Shown one piece after another: positions 1 to 10,824 of a stretch of 64,000 nucleotides of DNA. The DNA is from Carallia brachiata (taxonomy: Eukaryota > Streptophyta > Magnoliopsida > Malpighiales > Rhizophoraceae). The position numbers were made by a program, and so were the translations under genes. Position 1 is the first letter of the stretch. Each line of letters starts with the position of its first letter. Below the pieces are notes generated by a model. That model had not been told where the DNA came from. It worked only from the letters and a program-made list of their open reading frames with translations, and made no database searches. The stretch is from positions 4,169,681 to 4,233,680 of the forward strand of contig JADCRB010000071.1 in NCBI GenBank assembly GCA_021464245.1, in the 5' to 3' direction.

Positions 1-1605
1 ATGAACCATCCAATGAGAAATCAGATGTTTACAGCTTTGGTGTGATCTTGTGGGAACTTGCCACTCTGGAACTGCCGTGGAGAAATTTGAGTCAAGCACA
101 GGTTTTTGTATTGACATTTCTGTTCATTTGAAATTTCTCAAAGTTGGTGCTCAAATAACTCGAGCAATCATGTAGATTGGATTTTGCTTAATGTGGTAAG
201 GGAGGAATAATATTCAACTGATGCACAGCTTTGTGCAACAGTCAGCAATGCTGCTTGCAGCACGTGCTTTAGCATACTTGGATCAAACTATGTGATAGAG
301 AATAGGCAAGCAATGTCTCTAGTAATGAAGGTTCTATTAAGATTTTATGCATTTAACTGATTTCTAGAGGTTTTCACTTTATCAGTAGTTTTGTAGGATT
401 CCTGTTAAGTTTCCTAGTTTCTAGCTAGATAGTGCCTGTTGGGCTATAGATAGGACTATCACCTATTTATTAGTCAGTCCAGAACATATTGAGCGAATGA
501 ATTGAGGTTGTGCTTGTTTCTCTCTCTCTCTCTCTTTCCCCCCTCTGGATTTTCTCTGGTTTTTCTCCGCTTTCTTTCCTTCTCTTCTGTTTCTATTATT
601 ATTCTTTCTTGCATCACTATGATATGTGGTAATAGAGTTGCCTATATTTGTATCGTAAACTTGACCGTGGTAAGCTCTTTGAAGGAGAATACAGAAGGCA
701 GATGATTTTTCTAGAGTAGAATGTTGGGCAAGACACATGATTTTCCATTTGAGTGTACCAGACATCCATTTGCGGGACCTTGAAAATTCATTTTTCCTCT
801 GCATGTACTAAATTTTCTTTGCATCACCTGAACAATATATTTTCTTCAAAAACATGAGATTCAACCATCTTTGGTCTTTGCATGATGCATTAAAGTAATG
901 GCTTGTCCATATTTTTGATTTGCATCCCTTGCTGAAAAGTGTATCACGATGCCAATTTCATTTTTGTTGTCCAATAATGTGCATGCCAGGTGTGTTTGCA
1001 ATCTGAGAATATTTACTGTTCCATTTAATTAAATTACCCCATTGGAACCTGGGATTTTAATGTATAAGCGAATTAATGGAAAGGATATCTTCTCACGTAT
1101 TTGTGTTTCTAACAGTTGAGAGGTGGAGACAGATGTCCCAATTGAGCTTTATTTAGTACATGTCTAGGAACTGGCAATTGTGCTTGGTGTGCTATAATTT
1201 GCAGAATGCATCAACAGATCGGTTAGTGATATTTAACTGATGACTCTGTATTATGTTACAGGTCATTATGGCTGTTGCCCTACAGGGTCGAAGGCTTGAG
1301 ATTCCAAGCAACGTAAATCCTTCTGTAGCTGCTCTGATTCAGGTCTGCTTGGCTGCGTAAGTGAACAATACCCGTTCCTCTTATGAAACTTCCAAAGCTT
1401 CATGGATCCATCTTGAAGATTCCTTACAACTGCAAAATACAACTTACGCATGGTTTGATTCATGTCTTGCTATGCTTTTCTCTGACGTTCCTGATCGTGA
1501 GATTGGTTTTGCTGCAGAGAGCCCTCCGAACGTCCTTCATTCTCTTACATCACGGAGACTCTAGAGAAACTGATCATACGCATGTATCCTCATTCACTTA
1601 AATAA
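1..1605 (+). CDS. Raf-like MAPKKK (CTR1-type kinase), C-terminal part, partial at left edge
   Basis: This is the 3' end of a serine/threonine kinase gene. Three exons can be read: 3-101, 1262-1356 and 1518-1605 (stop TAA at 1603), joined by GT-AG introns in phase 0 and phase 2. The translation starts in the kinase C-lobe with [16 protein letters not shown] (subdomain IX, Asp of DVYSFG), then PWRNL and the RRLEIP motif, and ends at the subdomain XI arginine in RPSF. This pattern is typical of plant Raf-like MAPKKKs of the CTR1/EDR1 kind, soluble signalling kinases that act upstream of MAPK modules or in ethylene and defence signalling. The family usually has CW in subdomain XI. Here it reads C-L, because codon 1349-1351 is TTG where TGG is expected. 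The short tail after the domain (about 15 residues) is normal. The catalytic loop and N-terminus lie outside the window, so the exact subfamily is uncertain. Confidence 0.85.
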
Positions 1606-2246
1606 ACAATTTTCATGACACAACTAGGACCAGAACGCAGATGGCATATTTTGTGGATTAATAATTTGCCATTAGTTACCAGCTAGAATTTGTGGTAGTT
1701 ATTTCAGGCATGCCTATGTAATTTTTTAAATTTGGGCAGGTGTTTAGCTTCTGTTCAGTTACTAATCCCTTTGTTCGGCTACCAATTATTGGCTTTCGTG
1801 GTTGTTTTTCACCAGTCAACGACTTGAGCCCTGCGTACCAATGCTCTCAACGCTCATCTACCCTTCAACCTGTAGTCCGTGGTCTTCTGATGGTCTAACA
1901 TCTAATCTATTGATTACGAAGAAAATGTGAACAGGCGACTACTGATTAATTGGTTTGTTCTGGGGAGTAGATGCACCAAGACTAACTATTAAATTCACTC
2001 TTCCGGGTGCCAGGTTGTTGCTGTCATCACTTCTGAGCATTCGGTTACTTGAGTGCAAAAGTTGTCCTCCAGGACAATTGTCAGCTATAAATTCCTTTAG
2101 CTGCCCCGTGATTACCTCCTTCCCTTTTTTCTGTGGCCTCTCTAGTTTCTGGATCTGCCTTGAGGTCTCTCAGCTTTCTCGATACTCGCAGCTAACGTTG
2201 TGAAGAGATAAGAGTTCCTCGATAAATCATACAACAGTATAGGTGG
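1606..2246. other. intergenic, downstream of the kinase gene
   Basis: This stretch holds the kinase 3' UTR and spacer. I see no coding exon, tRNA or recognisable repeat in it. Several short open frames exist but have no domain-like composition. Confidence 0.5.
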
Positions 2247-2430
2247 AAGCAGTGTTATCAAACTTGGACGGTTGGTTAGATGCTTGACCACACGATCTGG
2301 CCGGTAAACTGCGTCGGGTTGGTCAAAAATCATGTAGACACCTTAAAAAAAAAAAAATCGGTTGATTCGGTTGGGTTTTCCTGACCCAAATGACCCGTTT
2401 GCCCAATTAAACTGGACCGGGCCGCCAACT
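2247..2430. repeat. degenerate GG-CCGG-type dispersed repeat fragment
   Basis: The segment carries 'cggttggtt', 'ctggccggt', 'tcggttgattcggttggg' and 'ctggaccgggccg' motifs. It resembles the ends of the larger repeat at 5685-6305, which has accggaccgg and ggttgaaccggtt blocks. I read it as a decayed end of the same kind of non-autonomous element. No clean terminal repeat or target duplication was found. Confidence 0.35.
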
Positions 2431-2937
2431 TTTGATTAGAACTGTGCTGTTTCCTGCGAGAATTTTGCTCTTTTCCCCTGTTGTTCCCACAATTGAGGAT
2501 TTTTATAGTTGACGTATAACATATTAATAGCATTAATTGATATTCAACTGTGGACCAATGTTTTACTCCTATTTACATATTGATTGTACCCAAATTCAAT
2601 TCTGATATTAATTCCTATTAATTACACTCCCAAAATTTACAAACTAATGATGAATATATTGTATGTAGCTAATCAAGTTATAACATATTAATTACATAAA
2701 TTAGCCTATTATTGCATGATAAAATTTGCTGTCTTATGCATTAAAATTTATTTGTCTATGAAACATGTTTTTGATTGAAGATTATAATCTTGAGTTCTAT
2801 TTTTTGTTGATATGGTTAAATATAATACGCACAGTATAGATGAGAAGAAAAGGTTTGACGTTTATTCCATAGAATCAATCTCATTGAGAGATTTCATAAG
2901 TTTAAAATAGAAAGGAAATTATACAAATTAATAACAT
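2431..2937. other. AT-rich spacer, possibly the decayed 3' LTR of the minus-strand Copia remnant
   Basis: The sequence is AT-rich with no coding signal. It lies immediately 3' (on the minus strand) of the Copia RNase H remnant, where an LTR would be expected. I could not find a matching second LTR, so this is inference only. Confidence 0.3.
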
Positions 2938-3182
2938 AATATTATAAAACAAAACATGAAAAAGATCAATGATGAGTTGTATCCCTATTATGCCCCTGCA
3001 AGATAGGTAAAGCGTCAATAGCGTGAATCTTGAGACATTGCTGTTGATGAGAGAAATGTGAATATTAGAGAACAAAATACGGAAAAGATCAGTGATGAGT
3101 TGTATCCTTATTATGCCCCTACAAGATAGTTACAGGTCGATGACGCCAATCTTAAGACATTGTTGTTGATGAGAGGAACGTG
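2938..3182. repeat. tandem duplication, about 122 bp x 2
   Basis: Two adjacent, clearly homologous copies: 2938-3060 and 3061-3182. Both begin 'aatatta', contain 'gatgagttgtatcc', 'ttatgcccct', 'caagatag' and 'gttgatgaga', and end 'cgtg' or 'tgtg'. The copies differ by scattered substitutions, so the duplication is not recent. It lies at the 3' end of the minus-strand Copia remnant and duplicates the end of its coding region and start of its 3' non-coding part. Confidence 0.8.
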
Positions 3183-4850
3183 CTAGGGGCTTCACCAGTG
3201 ATTTAGCAAGCTGATCAGATGAGCATAAACAACTCGAATGTGATCGTTCTAGACTTGGGTGCGAACAAACTGGAAGTCAATCTTGATATGCTTCATGCGG
3301 CTATGAAAGACTGGATTTTGGCATTTTGGCACAAGTAAGAAGTACCGACGCTATCTTAGTATATAGTTGGTGGCCTAGGATGAGGGAGGTGAAGTTCCTG
3401 AAGTAGATGTTGAATGCAGTTGCCTTTAGCAACAGATGCTGCCACAACTCTATATTTTGCTTCGGTGGACAAACGAGCAATTGTTCATTGCTTCTTTGAA
3501 GACCAACCAATTGGATTAGGGTCTAGAAATACAATATAAGCAGAAGTAAAGCTGCAATCATTATTATTGCCAACACAATCAGCATCATAAAATTCATGCA
3601 GATGAAATACCGAAGAGCGCTGAAGATGAAGGCCATGATCAATGGTGTGTTTGAGATAACGAACTACTCTTTTGGCAGTAGATCAATGGTCCTAATGTGG
3701 GGCATGCATGAATTGAGATAGACGATCGATCGCAAAGCAGATGTTGGGTCGAGTCATCGACAAATACTGAAGTACTCCAATGACTTGCCTATATTATGTA
3801 GCATTGATAGGTGAGGCATTACTATCTCACTGGTGGACATGGGCGCATAAACCCCATTTGCTGTGTGCATATTATGTCTCTAAAGTAGATAAAAAAAATA
3901 TATTGGCACTGTGAGAGGATGATTCCCTGTATAGTGCAAAAGACTTCAATGCCAAAGAAGTATGTTAGACCTCCAAGATCCTTGATGGAAAATCATGACG
4001 CCATAGCATGAATTATTGTATCAATAGCAGAAGAATTATTGCTAGTAACTAGAATATCATCCACATACACCAATAAATAGAGAAGGGTAGAGCCACGAGA
4101 CAAAATAAATAAGGATGTATCAAATTATTAGCTGACAAACTCATGTGCTATTAGGAAGTGGCGAAGTTTTTGATACCAAGCCCTCAATGCATAATGAAGA
4201 CCATAAATTGTCTTCTTTAGTTTGCAAATGTGATCAAGACACTAAAGGTGAGTAAAACCAGAAAGTTGTTGTATGTAAACTTCATCTTCAAGTGTGCCTT
4301 GCAGGAAAGCATTGTTAACATCAAGTTGTTTGAGATCTCGATTTGACTGAATTGCAAGAGCAAAGATGAGTCACACTATGGTGGCTTTGACAACCAGGTT
4401 ATAGGTAGAATGAAAATCTATGTCAGGCTATAGGTAGAATGAAAATCTATGCTAGGTCATTAAGTAAATCCTTTTGCTATGCTAGGTAGAATGAAAATCT
4501 ATGCGAGGTCGTTGAGTGAGTCGTTTTGCTACCAGAAGGGCTTTGTATCTGTCAAGTGTGCTATCAGGTTTTCCTCTTTGTCCTGTAAATCCACTTACAA
4601 GTAACAACATTTTGTGAATGATGAGCAGGTACAATTTCCCAAGTTTGATTTTGAATAAGGGTCTCAAATTCATCATTCGTTGCTTTATGCTGATGCTGAT
4701 GAGAATGTTTTTGTGCCTAGAAAAAGTCGTGGGACGAAGGGTATTTGTGATCACAATATAATCAAAAATTTGTTTCAGTTTAAAGGTATTATCTTTAGCG
4801 AGTGATACCCTTGGGTGCTGGTGAAGGCTACAGTGCACTAAAATCTAGTG
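3160..4850 (-). mobile_element. Copia LTR-retrotransposon remnant (RT to RNase H), minus strand
   Basis: Read on the minus strand, this holds the 3' half of a Copia pol with many stops and frameshifts. In order: the RT start motif YKALLVAKR (about 4500-4540), the LDVNNAFLQGTLEDEVYIQQ block (about 4275-4345), the RT catalytic YVDD followed by ILVTS (YVDD at 4056-4067), then a broken RNase H with the EYRVVAAS-like region (about 3420-3480) and the C-terminal SDQLAKSL region (about 3190-3215). Gag, protease and integrase are not visible. The element is non-functional and truncated, and no intact LTR pair was found. Confidence 0.85.
4402..4510. repeat. short internal direct repeats within the Copia RT remnant
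   Basis: The motif taggtagaatgaaaatctat occurs three times, at about 4402, 4431 and 4483, with spacings of 29 and 52 bp. The flanking 'gcaggtc..ttaag..tccttttgct' type sequence is also partly repeated. These are local tandem duplications inside the decayed RT coding region. Confidence 0.75.
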
Positions 4851-5039
4851 AAGCAGATGCACTAGAGGCAACACTAAGAGAAGCTGTGGGTGAAGCACCT
4901 GTAGAGGGTAATTTTAATTTCATTTCGGTTGCAAGTTGATATGGTTCTCATTTAATTTCGATTCGAATTGGAACCGTGGTTATAGAAATAGATCCCGGAA
5001 CACATATAGCTGGTCGAGTGCAAGTGTAAATGGGCCACA

Positions 5040-5655
5040 TGCTATGAAGTACGGATACCGACATGACACGATACAGATACAGCGACCTACTAACTTTAAA
5101 AATATTAAAATACGAATACGGTTTGAACACAGTTATGTCTATATAAATATATATATGTGAAAAAAATTGAATGTATATAATTTTTATACATCATGTATAT
5201 ATTTTTGAGTAATTTTATAAATTTTATTTACTTGAAAATATCTAAAAATATATTTTTGTAGTTATTATAAGTTTTTAAAATTTTTTATTCAAAAAAATAT
5301 CATAAGATAGTTTATTTTTTGTTATGAAGTACAAAAAATTAAAGATATAAGACTTTGTAATCAATTTTATTTTTTTTGCTAAAATTAAAAATAAATTGAA
5401 ATTCTAACGTTTTAAACGCTGCTGACAAGTGACAACATTAAATTATAAATTTTAATTTTTTTGTCTTTTTTTATTTATTAAAAATAATTATAAAAATATT
5501 TAGACGTGTCAATGACGTGTCGGACACTTGTACTTTCCATGTCCAATACGCGTGTCTGAATTTAAAAAAAAAATTTTTTTTAGATACTTCTAACCGTATT
5601 GAACACGTGTTCGACACGCAATACTTCACATTTTCCGCGTGTCTGTGCTTCTAAG
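5040..5655. repeat. foldback (MITE-like) element of the ACGGATAC/GTGTCC type
   Basis: The left end reads tgaagtacggataccgacat. The right end, read on the other strand, gives ttagaagcacagacacgcgg, with further 'gtgtcgaacacgtgttcaat' subterminal sequence. The interior is very AT-rich. Imperfect terminal inverted repeats with internal gacacgtgtc-like motifs are typical of a dispersed plant non-autonomous DNA element. No target duplication could be identified, so boundaries are approximate. Confidence 0.5.
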
Positions 5656-5684
5656 GCAACCCAAAACTATATAACTTGTCCCAT

Positions 5685-6305
5685 GGTAATTAGAACCGGA
5701 CCGGATCGGCCAGTTCAATCGGTGACTGATCTTAGATCTGGTCCGGTTTAGGCCTAAAAAAGGGATGCAGAACGGATCGAAAAAAACTGGTCAAAAACCG
5801 AAAAAGTCGATCAAAAACTGGAAAAATCGGCAAAAAACTGGATCGGTTGAACCGGTTTAATTTAAACAAAAAAATTTAAAATTATAATTTAACTCAAAAT
5901 TTTATCTAAATTATAATTAAAACCCTAATTTTAACTAGAAATTTCAATTTAGTCCTCAATTGATTAAAATTTTCAATTTAATCTTTAAAATTAAAAAAAT
6001 TAATATTTAACTACTATTTATAAATATTATTTTTTCAATTAATTTTTATAAATTATATTTTATTAAATATACTAATTGTAATATCATTAATGTATGTAAA
6101 TATTAATACAATTCTTAAAATACACTTTATTTTAAATATTTATCATCATTCTTATATAATATAATATTTTATATAATTATATAAGTTATATAAAAATTTA
6201 ATTTTATTATTTAATATTTAATACCAATTTTTACCAATCAAACTGGTTAAACGTTGAACTACTAATTTTTTCAATTTAGTGACTGGTTAGATTATTAAAA
6301 CATCG
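5685..6305. repeat. non-autonomous element with CCGGACCGG-type ends
   Basis: The left end carries agaaccggaccggatcggcc, then several 'tcaaaaactgg' or 'cggcaaaaaactgg' repeats and ggatcggttgaaccggtt. The core is AT-rich. The right end, read on the minus strand, is 'ttttaataatctaaccagtcac', the degenerate counterpart of the left end. This layout matches a common dispersed plant repeat, but I could not confirm a target duplication. Confidence 0.45.
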
Positions 6306-6820
6306 ACTTGGCCCATGTCTCAATCGCACGGGTTTCCTTTCCGATCCTAACCCTAGTTAGTTTCCAGCCGTTCCCGTTTCGTCTCGTCTAATAATGGCAA
6401 CTCCCATCTAGTAGCTGGGAGCTCATATTTGGGCATTTGAAAAGAGTAACCGTAGAATAGGCGAAGATTCAAACTCTTATCTGATGTGGTGGGGGTTACC
6501 GGGCCAAAAATCAAAAAAAGAAAAAAAAACAAGAAAAAGGGAGCAACTGCCGTCTTAATTCTCCCCTTTTGAGTTTTGATTCCCTTTTCTCAGCAACCAA
6601 ACTGCTTTTTGTAGCATGCTATGCCCTGCCCTGCAGTTCCTGCTAATATCGTGATTCATAAGCCACTCTTCTAGGGCATGTTCGTTCTATTACTTTGGTA
6701 ATTATCATTTTAATTTTAGTATCCGACTTCTCTAGTGATTTAGTGCTTTTGTTTCTTTATGCTTGTCTTCCTCAGCAACCAAACTGCTTTTGTTTCTTTG
6801 CTTGTTCCTAGTTCATCAGT
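6306..6820 (+). other. upstream region of the NIFK-like gene
   Basis: This is the spacer and likely promoter/5' leader of the RRM gene that starts at 6821. The phrase 'cagcaaccaaactgctttt' occurs twice (about 6592 and 6773), a short duplication. No confident TATA assignment is possible. Confidence 0.35.
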
Positions 6821-9612
6821 ATGGGGGTTAAAGGCGAAGAAAGCGTTGCAGAGGAAATTAAAGAAAGCTTCGTCTTCCCATCTGTCAGCTGAAAAGGATG
6901 CTGATTTCTTGGTTGGTTTTGTGATTTTTTTTTTTTTTTGCTTCATTAATATTTCCTGTTTTGCTTTCAATTTGGGGCTACAGTTAGCTATGTTTTCAAT
7001 TTTATTGCTATTTTTGTGTGTTTGCATGTTAAAGCCTTTGGAAGGCGAATCCGGTAATAAGCTAACAGTAAAGAAACAGCACAAGCCACTGGTGCAGAAG
7101 AATACTTCTTCTGTGTTATATATTGGGCGGATACCACATGGTTTCTATGAAAAAGAAATGGAGGTGGGATTTAGTTTGCTGGTCAATCGTGTCTTGTGCA
7201 TTCCTCTGTGTATGAGAAGAGGAATTCATGTATTCTTGTTCATATGCCACAGTGTATTTTTCGCAATTTGGCAAAGTCAAGAGATTGAGGATCGCAAGGA
7301 ATAAGAAGGTCATTCTTTCTTTAGCTTGCCTTCAGTTTTAACTTCGTATTGAAGCATTCCAAATTACCTTTGCTGTTGATTATTCATGATTTGATCTTTG
7401 TATGTTCTGTTCTTGTCTGTTATATCTTTCACATGCGAATCATGCTAGGATGGATATAAGCTCTGGTCATTGAAACCCTTGTCCTAATAATTGTGTGTTG
7501 CTGAAAATGGATTTCTTGCTCCTTAGCCTTGTTCTTTTGTTTGCTACTGGTTTCTTAACTTTTTAGAATTACCACAAGCTGCAATTTTATGTAGAAACTG
7601 AGAATTTTTGAAACCTTGCTCTTTTGGTGGCATTGTTATATCATTACCCTTGTTTTGTTGTTTTTCAGACTGGAAAGTCAAAGCATTATGGGTTCATCCA
7701 ATTTGGAGATCCTGAGGTTGGATTGCTTGCAATGAAGCTTAACATTAACTTTTTTAGTCGTATGTTAGTTCTTCAATGTTAATTAACAATTTTGTCTGAT
7801 TTTAGGTGGCAGAAGTTGTAGCGGATTGTATGCATAATTATCTATTGTTTGAGCATCTTCTGCAAGTTCATCTTGTTCCTCCAGAACATGTTCATCCGAA
7901 ACTGTAAAGTCCTCATCTTTTCAGGAAAAAAAAAAGGTTCTTCATGTTTACATAGTAAATAGTCAAGGTAGCATTAATTTTGTTTGTTCTTTTTGGGTCC
8001 TTTTCTTTTTACATAATAGCCCCATACTCTCCTGGTGTAATTCTTTACTTCTGTTGGCTTTAGCTCAATGGAATTGTTTTCTGTTTTTTTGGGCTAAGGA
8101 CACAATATTAATATGGAGCATTCTTGCAACAGAAAAATTCTGTAAATTTGGAGCATAACATTGGTGCAGCGTGCCATATTTGAAAAGAATATGCTTCATG
8201 CAAGCTGGTTTTCCTGTGGGGAATAACTTAGCAAATACAATAATATGAATAACAATAGAACAAATAGCAGTCTTCTACATACTTTAACGCAATATGCTTC
8301 GCGCAAGCTTGTTTGCCTAGGTGGAATTACTTAAACAAATACAAGCTTGAAAAGGACAAGTTTTACTTACTCTTGTATCATTATATGATTCCAATGCTCA
8401 CCAACGGTTGGTTTATGTTTATTTCCTTTTTCTTGTTTTATTGGGAGATGTAGGTGGAAAGGTTTCAATTATCGATACAAACCAGTAGACCGTTCAAATT
8501 GAAAGAAAACAACTGAACAAGGTATCCACTGTGGATTAGGAATTGAATAGTTGTGAAAAATAAATTTGAACTAAATAGTCTTTTAATTGTATGATATGCC
8601 TACTCAGGAAAGGACAGTTGAAGAGCACAAGAAGGTGGTGGAAAAGATTATGAAACGAAGTCAGAAGCAGCAAAAAAGGATTGAGGCTGCTGGTCTTGAT
8701 TATGTCTGCCCTGAAATTGTATGGAGCCGTTGCTTACTTACATTGCCAATTATAATTCTTGCACAAGTGAAAATAAACTAGCATCAGAAGGGAAAATATA
8801 CAGTGACCTTCATTTTGCTTCTATTATCAGGTTTTGTAGTTGCTAAATCCGGATTTTAGAAATATTTGATACTTGGAGAGCATTTAACTATTAACACATT
8901 TGTAATAGTCAGTGGAGCATTTCACTGTATTTGTTTGAGAAACATTGGTAAACCGCCTTAAGTAGGAGCATCAATTGTTGAAAGGATAGTGTGCCACCAT
9001 CAAGCTTGCGTGACTAAGATTATTTTTATACAGATTGTGTAAAATTGTTAAGAAAAATTTGTGTATAAAATTTGTATACAGATTATTTTTATCTTAAGAA
9101 AAATTAAGATAAGATTGTATACGTCATATCCTTACACAGACCCACAGTGTAGGAGTTTTGTGCATTGGTGAATCCTTTTTTCGTGGCATTGTCTTTTTTT
9201 TAAAAATTATTTTTTGATCCTATAAATGGCATTGTCTTTGGCCTTTAGTTTAAATGTACTTTTCTTTTTAAACCTGGTGAATGGTTGATATTCTAGAATA
9301 TTATTTTAGTTGATGTTAGGTAAAGTAAGAAAGGTGATTGCACAGCATGAGCTTTTGAAATGTCTTGAACATGATGCAGCAAAGTTTCTAGTTTTGGCTC
9401 TGGCTCTAGAACCTATACAGAGTTATATTCTTCAAAATCTCCCCCTTTTCTTCTGGTAACGAATTAGTTTGTATGATTAATGTTTGACCGTCCAGTGGCT
9501 GTGGTTGGTGTAAATTGTTTATTTCAGTCTTCATTTGTTATAAGAAGATGCACTTTTGCAGGTGGGTGATGTCCAGCATGCTCCCAAGAAGATAAAGTTT
9601 GATGAAGAGTAG
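6821..9612 (+). pseudogene. NIFK: NIFK-like nucleolar RRM protein gene with frame lesions
   Basis: Eight exon-like blocks encode a plant homologue of MKI67 FHA domain-interacting nucleolar phosphoprotein (yeast Nop15 type), an RRM protein of 60S ribosome biogenesis. Blocks: 6821-6911, 7035-7163, about 7252-7308, 7669-7716, 7806-7903, 8454-8521, 8608-8718 and 9562-9612 (stop TAG). Evidence: the basic LKAKKALQRKLKK N-terminus, RNP2-like VLYIGRIPHGFYE, RNP1-like KSKHYGFIQF, NYLLFEHLLQVHLVPPE, and the conserved tail EERTVEEHK-like, RIEAAGLDY and PKKIKFDEE. Three defects are visible. An extra G at 6833-6834 puts the family-type ATG at 6821 out of frame. The exon 2/3 junction is off by one base with canonical GT-AG splicing (7164-7252). 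A net +1 near 8494 creates TGA at 8500. An in-frame upstream ATG cannot cure the later two. It is either an intron-retaining decayed copy or a sequence with indel errors. Confidence 0.75.
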
Positions 9613-10824
9613 GGTTTTAACATACTCCTTGGAAAATCATATCATGGTAATATTTCTTTTTATAGCCCGCCTTTGCTTTTTCTTGTTTATTAGGGGAATG
9701 CTTACTTTCACTTCATTTCTTCCATGTTTCTATAAAAGGATTATAAACGGAGGAAAATTTGTTCAAAGTTGCTGCCGCACATGACAAAATTCCTGGTGCT
9801 GTATGCGCTTGAGACGTTGAACCACTCTCATCAGAAGAGGAAGACCGTTTATGAGCGTTTGCATTTTATTTATAGCTGAGTGTTCGTTTAGTTGACGGAC
9901 ACATGGGTTAGTTGCTTTTGTGTGCTTAGGGATTGGGATGGTAATAGAGCTTGAAATGCCTTTTTATCTTTTTTGGTCTTTGGATTGTGATACTGAAAAG
10001 TCTGAAATGACAAGACACAATAGTGAATATGCCACGTGGAAAGCTTTGAATTTTCATGCTTGTGCACCCTGGACATGCATCAATCGACGACACATTGTTA
10101 TTGACATTTCATCGTCTGGCCTGGCTCCCATAGTGGGAGGAGTATATGAACACATATAGAAATCCAATTCTCACAAAATTATCACGTTTCGTGGGAGATT
10201 GTTTTTATTTCAAACCAAAAAATAAAAGTTCCATGTTTAAACAGAAAAAAAAAAAAAAAACAAAAGAAAAATTCATCCCTTTTTAGAATCATCAAATGAG
10301 CTTTTCTCTAACAATGCAAATTTGCGCAACCTTTCTAGATAAGCGTTCAGGCAAGAGTATAGTTCCATTATGTTCTATCCTGTTTTTCCATCAAAGGGGA
10401 ATACCGTAGTATTATAAAAATGCATACTCAAGGCAGGTGACACAAAATCCTTCAACAATGGCCCATCATCCGCTGGTTGTTTTCATTCTAATCATCCTGT
10501 CGATTTGCCATCCCATTATTGGTTTGTTACCACGCTCCAGCCATATAAAAATCTAGTCTGCCGTGCGCCCAAAAGACTTCAAAACAACAACGTTGGTAAT
10601 TACCGACAGAGAAAAAGGGTTATAACTGAAAAGTTGGAATTCGAGTCCTGATATTGAGTATTGGAGAATCTCCGGTGTACAACTGTCACGGGACCTTTGA
10701 CTGCCATGCGAGTAAATGCCAGTGCTCCATGTGAGGGATTTCAGAAAGGTTCGAGAAAACCCAGGGAGAACACAATTAGGCAACACGAAAATATAAGTGC
10801 ATTCATAAGTTAAATTAAATCTAT
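9613..10824. other. intergenic between the convergent NIFK-like and plastid-protein genes
   Basis: This spacer contains the 3' UTRs of two convergent genes. There is a poly(A) run at about 10244-10260. No further coding exon or repeat structure was recognised. Confidence 0.45.

Noticed and set aside
6759..7304. A single 181-codon open frame on the + strand
   Set aside because: It runs through two introns of the NIFK-like gene. Only its RRM-start and basic segments are family-like, and the ends are intronic read-through.
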